Shown: positions 42,450 through 45,025 of the stretch, piece by piece | Numbering within the stretch: the stretch's first letter is position 1 | How the letters are laid out: the number at the start of each line of letters is the position of its first letter | Source: UBA4660 sp034408895 | GTDB lineage: Bacteria; Bacteroidota; Bacteroidia; Flavobacteriales_D; Sanyastnellaceae | Assembly: GCA_034408895.1 (NCBI GenBank) | Contig: JAWXCI010000086.1 | Span: 1 to 45,025 of the forward strand | Direction of reading: 5' to 3' | Length of the DNA stretch: 45,025 bases | The notes under the pieces: model-generated | The model's database searches: none | Seen by the model: the letters and a program-made list of their open reading frames with translations, nothing else | What the model was told of the DNA's origin: nothing | Position numbers and translations under genes: made by a program

Positions 42450-42457
42450 CGAATGTA
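42450..42457 (-). promoter_or_regulatory. Candidate -7 box TACATTCG of the lipoprotein-barrel unit
   Basis: The minus strand reads ATTACATTCGCAC here. It belongs to the same TACATTNGC group as the boxes of guaB, fahA, the PPIase trio and MbnP. Confidence 0.5.
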
Positions 42458-43076
42458 ATTGCGGGTGAAGGAGGAGAAAGAAATAAGTCTAAACGTAGTG
42501 CCGGAAATACTGGGCTAGTCTTCGCGGCTTCTTGCGGCTGGGTGGATGCGGCAACGTTGTTGATTTTCTACCAAAGCCCGTCCCTCCGCGACTTGATGCC
42601 CGTTATGGCTCATCTCTCCCTTGTACCACCTCTTTCTTGCCTTTTCGACTGATCAAGTTGATTTTTCTGTCATGCGCTCTAAAAAAAGGCTGTAATTCAT
42701 CCAAATTTCTATCATTAAAACATACAAGCAACTATTCCCAATTCCATTGTCATATCATTGTATCCATCTCCCGTATCATCATATTATCTTGTAGGCACCA
42801 ATCAAAAGATTGTCATGTCTCTATAGTTCAATGTCTCTTTTTCATATCATTTTGTCATACCATCTTTTTGTATTCAATAATGACATAATAGTTCCTTATC
42901 ATACATGTTCGATATGATGTTTTCACAATGTATTATGTACCTATTAAACTCATATCTTACTTATCAACCAACTATCTCTGCCTTTGTCCTTGTTATTTTG
43001 GTTCAAATGAAGTCTAATAAAGTAAAGCATCAAAGTATATTTTTATAACATCAAACCCACAAGCTTATAACACATC
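42458..43076. other. AT-rich spacer before the frameshifted unknown gene
   Basis: No gene is supported. From about 42700 the base composition becomes clearly more AT-rich than the coding parts, with loose repeats of CATATCATT, TCATACCATC and CATATCTTAC on the plus strand. It starts with a short GC-rich stretch (TCTTCGCGGCTTCTTGCGG at 42519). The shift in composition stops at the ATG at 43077. Confidence 0.55.
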
Positions 43077-44026
43077 ATGCCAAACAAACGTGTTTTAGTA
43101 AGGAATTACTCCATCAGTGATGGAACCATCATTCAATTGGCGGATGCAATCGGCAATACCGTAACCCGGGACATGGCCGACCTGTCGGTTTATGGCATAA
43201 CACCCGCCACGGTGACAGAGCTTGAAACACTGCGCGAAGATTTTGCGAATCTGTTGGATGACGCCTATTACGTGGGAATGCAACTGTCGGCCACGGAAAG
43301 CAAAAACAAAATCCGGGATGAGTTAGAAACCACAGTGCGCAGCCTGGCCACCCGTGCCGAAATTAAATTAGGGACAAAATCACCCAATTGGGCGCTTCGG
43401 CCTAGGGGCCATATCGCTGGAAACGGACGAAAAGCTTTTGCGCACCGCCAAACGTGCTCATCGTATGGCAACATTGTTTCAACCCGACCTGGCCTTCGAA
43501 GGCATTGATGCCGCATGGCTTCTTGACCTGAAAACAACTACCGATGAATTCGATACATCCCTGGATATGCAGGACGATGCCACCCTGCTGCGTGAAGCCT
43601 CCACGCGCGATCGCATCATAAAAGGCAACGCCCTAAACACCAAAATTCTGTGGCTTGCCCATTATGGTCAGGACTTTTATTACAGTCGCGACAGCGCGAG
43701 ATACAACCATTATATAATAGTGGAAGCCAATAAAACAGGAGGCCAGCGCACCGGCAACCTCCCCCCTGCCCTAGCCAGGAATATTGATTTCTTGAAAATT
43801 GTGGGTACGGACATTTTCCGCTTCAAAAACAAAGGCGAACATCCCCTCGAAATCTATTTCAGCGACACCCCCACCGGCCTGCCCACCGGCCCGTTACACG
43901 CCCTTGCCCCCGCTGCCGATGTAAAAAAGAAAGCATCCGAACTCGGCTTTTCCACCACTAAACACGCACCTCATGCTCCGCAACACCGGCACCGCCCCCA
44001 CGCGCTACGAAGTTTTCCGGGCTTAG
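43077..44026 (+). pseudogene. Gene of unknown conserved family with two frameshifts
   Basis: Three plus-strand frames join to one protein of about 315 residues. Frame 1 from ATG 43077: KRVLVRNYSISDGTIIQLAD ... EIKLGTKSPN. Near 43385-43390 it shifts by +1 to GRFGLGAISLETDEKLLRTA ... DFYYSRDSARYNHYIIVEAN ... KKKASELGFSTTK. Near 43960-43980 it shifts again by +1 to HLMLRNTGTAPTRYEVFRA with TAG at 44024. I recall similar soluble proteins (RNYSxSDG start, FYYSRDSARYN block) as unnamed, often multi-copy hypothetical proteins in Bacteroidota, but no function. Two shifts in a gene with otherwise well-kept codons suggest recent inactivation or sequencing errors. The flanks (AT-rich 5' side, microrepeats 3' side) are unusual. 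Confidence 0.7.
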
Positions 44027-44084
44027 CCAGTCATCGGTCTTCGCTATCCGTCATCGGTCATCCGTCTTCGTTATCCGTCCTTTA
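44027..44084. repeat. Tandem-like CATCGGTC/TATCCGTC microrepeats
   Basis: Units such as GTCATCGGTCTTCGCTATCC, GTCATCGGTCATCC and GTCTTCGTTATCCGTCC follow each other directly after the restored stop of the broken gene. They are the clearest array of the family seen also at 26451, 27461 and 35700. Confidence 0.7.
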
Positions 44085-44260
44085 GTGTGAAAAATGTAAC
44101 ACTTTTATCTAATAGTGTAATGCCCTGCGGATGAGGCCAAATCACTTTTGCCCACTGAAATAACCACTCTGATAACAATAAAATTCAGGGCAGTATCATT
44201 AAACATAAAAATCAAACAATGAATTTTTTTCAAAAACATCAAACCTCTAAAATTATCATT

Positions 44261-44914
44261 ATGAGTAAAAAAATCCGTCAAATGCTTCTTCTAACACTGC
44301 TCACGGTTGTCATTGCCTCCTGCAGCGAAACCAAAGAAGAACGTAGAGCATCCCGCGATCTCAAAAACTATGTTGACTCCATGGACAGAGCCAACATGGA
44401 ATACACCGAGGAAAACTGGGTAGCTATTGATAATGGCTACCAGTCCCGCTCCCGCCTGGCCGAAGCCGACATGGCTACCATGAGCGATGAAGACAAACGC
44501 GAACTGGAATCGGTAAGAAAAAAGTACGCTGATTTGCAAGCCCGCTACGAAATGGAAATGAAGAAACACGATCACGTTGTAGATTCCAAAGTCACCCTCC
44601 GCAACGCCCTCTTTGGCGAAGGCATGGTGAGCGATGACATGTCGTTCAGCTTTGTAACAGCCAGCAACCTTCTTTCAACCTACAAATCTTTTGTTGACGC
44701 AGTGGATCAAAACCGCGACACGTACACAAGGGAAGACTGGGACGAAATAAAACTATTATATGAAGCCCTCGACACTCGCAAAAACATGGTTGAAAAAGAA
44801 CTTTCAGGTCCCGACAACCGGGAAATAGCCGCGCTCAAAATCAAAGTCTCAAGTATCTACGATACTAATAGGCCCGGATCAAAAGCGCAGGAAAACTCTG
44901 ACGCTAAGGAGTAA
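44261..44914 (+). CDS. Coiled-coil lipoprotein (DUF6565-like)
   Basis: A 217-residue lipoprotein. The frame opens at 44219, but the ATG at 44261 (MSKKIRQMLLLTLL) gives a proper signal with lipobox VIASC; I chose it. The mature part is very charged and helical (EERRASRDLKNYVDSMDRAN, ELESVRKKYADLQARYEMEM) and contains two related repeats, YTEENWVAIDNGYQ and YTREDWDEIKLLYE, each with a SYxxxVDxxxxxYTxExW layout. This resembles DUF6565 lipoproteins of Bacteroidota, function unknown. The C-terminus is low-complexity. A strong terminator follows 33 nt after the stop. Confidence 0.75.
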   Translation: MSKKIRQMLLLTLLTVVIASCSETKEERRASRDLKNYVDSMDRANMEYTEENWVAIDNGYQSRSRLAEADMATMSDEDKRELESVRKKYADLQARYEMEMKKHDHVVDSKVTLRNALFGEGMVSDDMSFSFVTASNLLSTYKSFVDAVDQNRDTYTREDWDEIKLLYEALDTRKNMVEKELSGPDNREIAALKIKVSSIYDTNRPGSKAQENSDAKE

Positions 44915-44946
44915 AACTCCTTGCATGGTGTTGGTACATGGATAAA

Positions 44947-44979
44947 AATAGCCGTTCTTTCGAGAGCGGCTATTGTTTT
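44947..44979 (+). terminator. Intrinsic terminator with a UUCG tetraloop
   Basis: AATAGCCGTTCT (44947-44958) pairs with AGAGCGGCTATT (44963-44974) around TTCG, giving a 12-bp stem (one T-G pair) capped by a very stable UUCG loop; GTTTT follows. It should end the lipoprotein transcript. Confidence 0.85.
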
Positions 44980-45025
44980 GCACCACCATCCGTTTTTGTT
45001 GTTTTGATGAAGAAGAAAAATTCCC

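Noticed and set aside
42532..42888. 118-codon frame in the AT-rich spacer
   Set aside because: No ribosome-binding signal, no family resemblance, composition changes abruptly inside the frame with the DNA composition.
42700..42980. CRISPR-like repeats (CATATCATT strings)
   Set aside because: The repeats are short, imperfect and irregularly spaced, and no cas gene is present.
1..45025. tRNA, rRNA, complete IS elements, phage or toxin-antitoxin genes
   Set aside because: I searched the gaps for T-loop-like strings, transposase motifs and paired small genes and found none that could be supported.

Overview
The window looks like a chromosomal segment of a marine or wastewater-type Bacteroidota (Flavobacteriales/Chitinophagales-like; genus not identifiable by eye). 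The reasons are four secreted proteins plus one gene remnant with C-terminal type IX secretion (T9SS type A) sorting domains, many short lipoproteins with Bacteroidota-style lipoboxes, TAnnTTTG-type promoter boxes instead of TATAAT, weak Shine-Dalgarno sequences, and families mostly confined to this phylum (DUF4783, Thivi_2564-like, a SurA/PpiD-like chaperone trio next to MoxR). I see no rRNA, tRNA, CRISPR array, complete insertion sequence or prophage.

Layout. (1) 17-10112, all on the minus strand: a secreted, redox- and copper-flavoured block. It holds two paralogous BNR beta-propellers with an unusual CDCC...ACPxSGP motif, a diheme lipoprotein cytochrome, an ATP-grasp ligase, a T9SS-exported NHL-type propeller, a T9SS-exported multicopper oxidase, a T9SS-exported thioredoxin-fold protein, a heavy-metal-associated (HMA) protein, and a decayed four-helix copper-storage (Csp) gene. 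(2) 9631-12192: a recombination scar. A 274-bp direct repeat flanks a frameshifted membrane-protein pseudogene; the distal repeat copy fuses the start of the HMA gene to the tail of a lost T9SS gene and abuts the 3' stump of a formyltransferase gene. (3) 12267-20496: a surface-glycan cluster with two SDR sugar epimerases, FkbM methyltransferase, GT2, GT-C membrane transferase, then convergently a formyltransferase, a polysaccharide deacetylase and a Wzy-like membrane protein. (4) 20530-33886: mostly housekeeping genes (rlmH, fahA, MoxR ATPase, three periplasmic PPIases, guaB) with small lipoproteins and a DUF5819/HTTM pair. (5) 34589-37582: an MbnP copper protein with two diheme MauG/CcP-family peroxidases in one minus-strand operon. 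(6) 38046-45025: mfd, two small envelope proteins, an AT-rich spacer, a doubly frameshifted gene of unknown family and a lipoprotein with a strong terminator.

How the parts fit. Regions 1 and 5 both point to copper and heme redox chemistry at the cell surface. The MbnP plus diheme-enzyme pair matches a known type of copper-binding system in which a tryptophan is oxidised to make the site. The first block is less familiar: the combination of propellers, oxidase, thioredoxin-like protein and HMA protein is the best candidate in the window for a little-described system, but its link to copper is inferred from the recognisable members only. Frameshifts in the pseudogenes could in part be assembly errors; this cannot be decided from the sequence alone.
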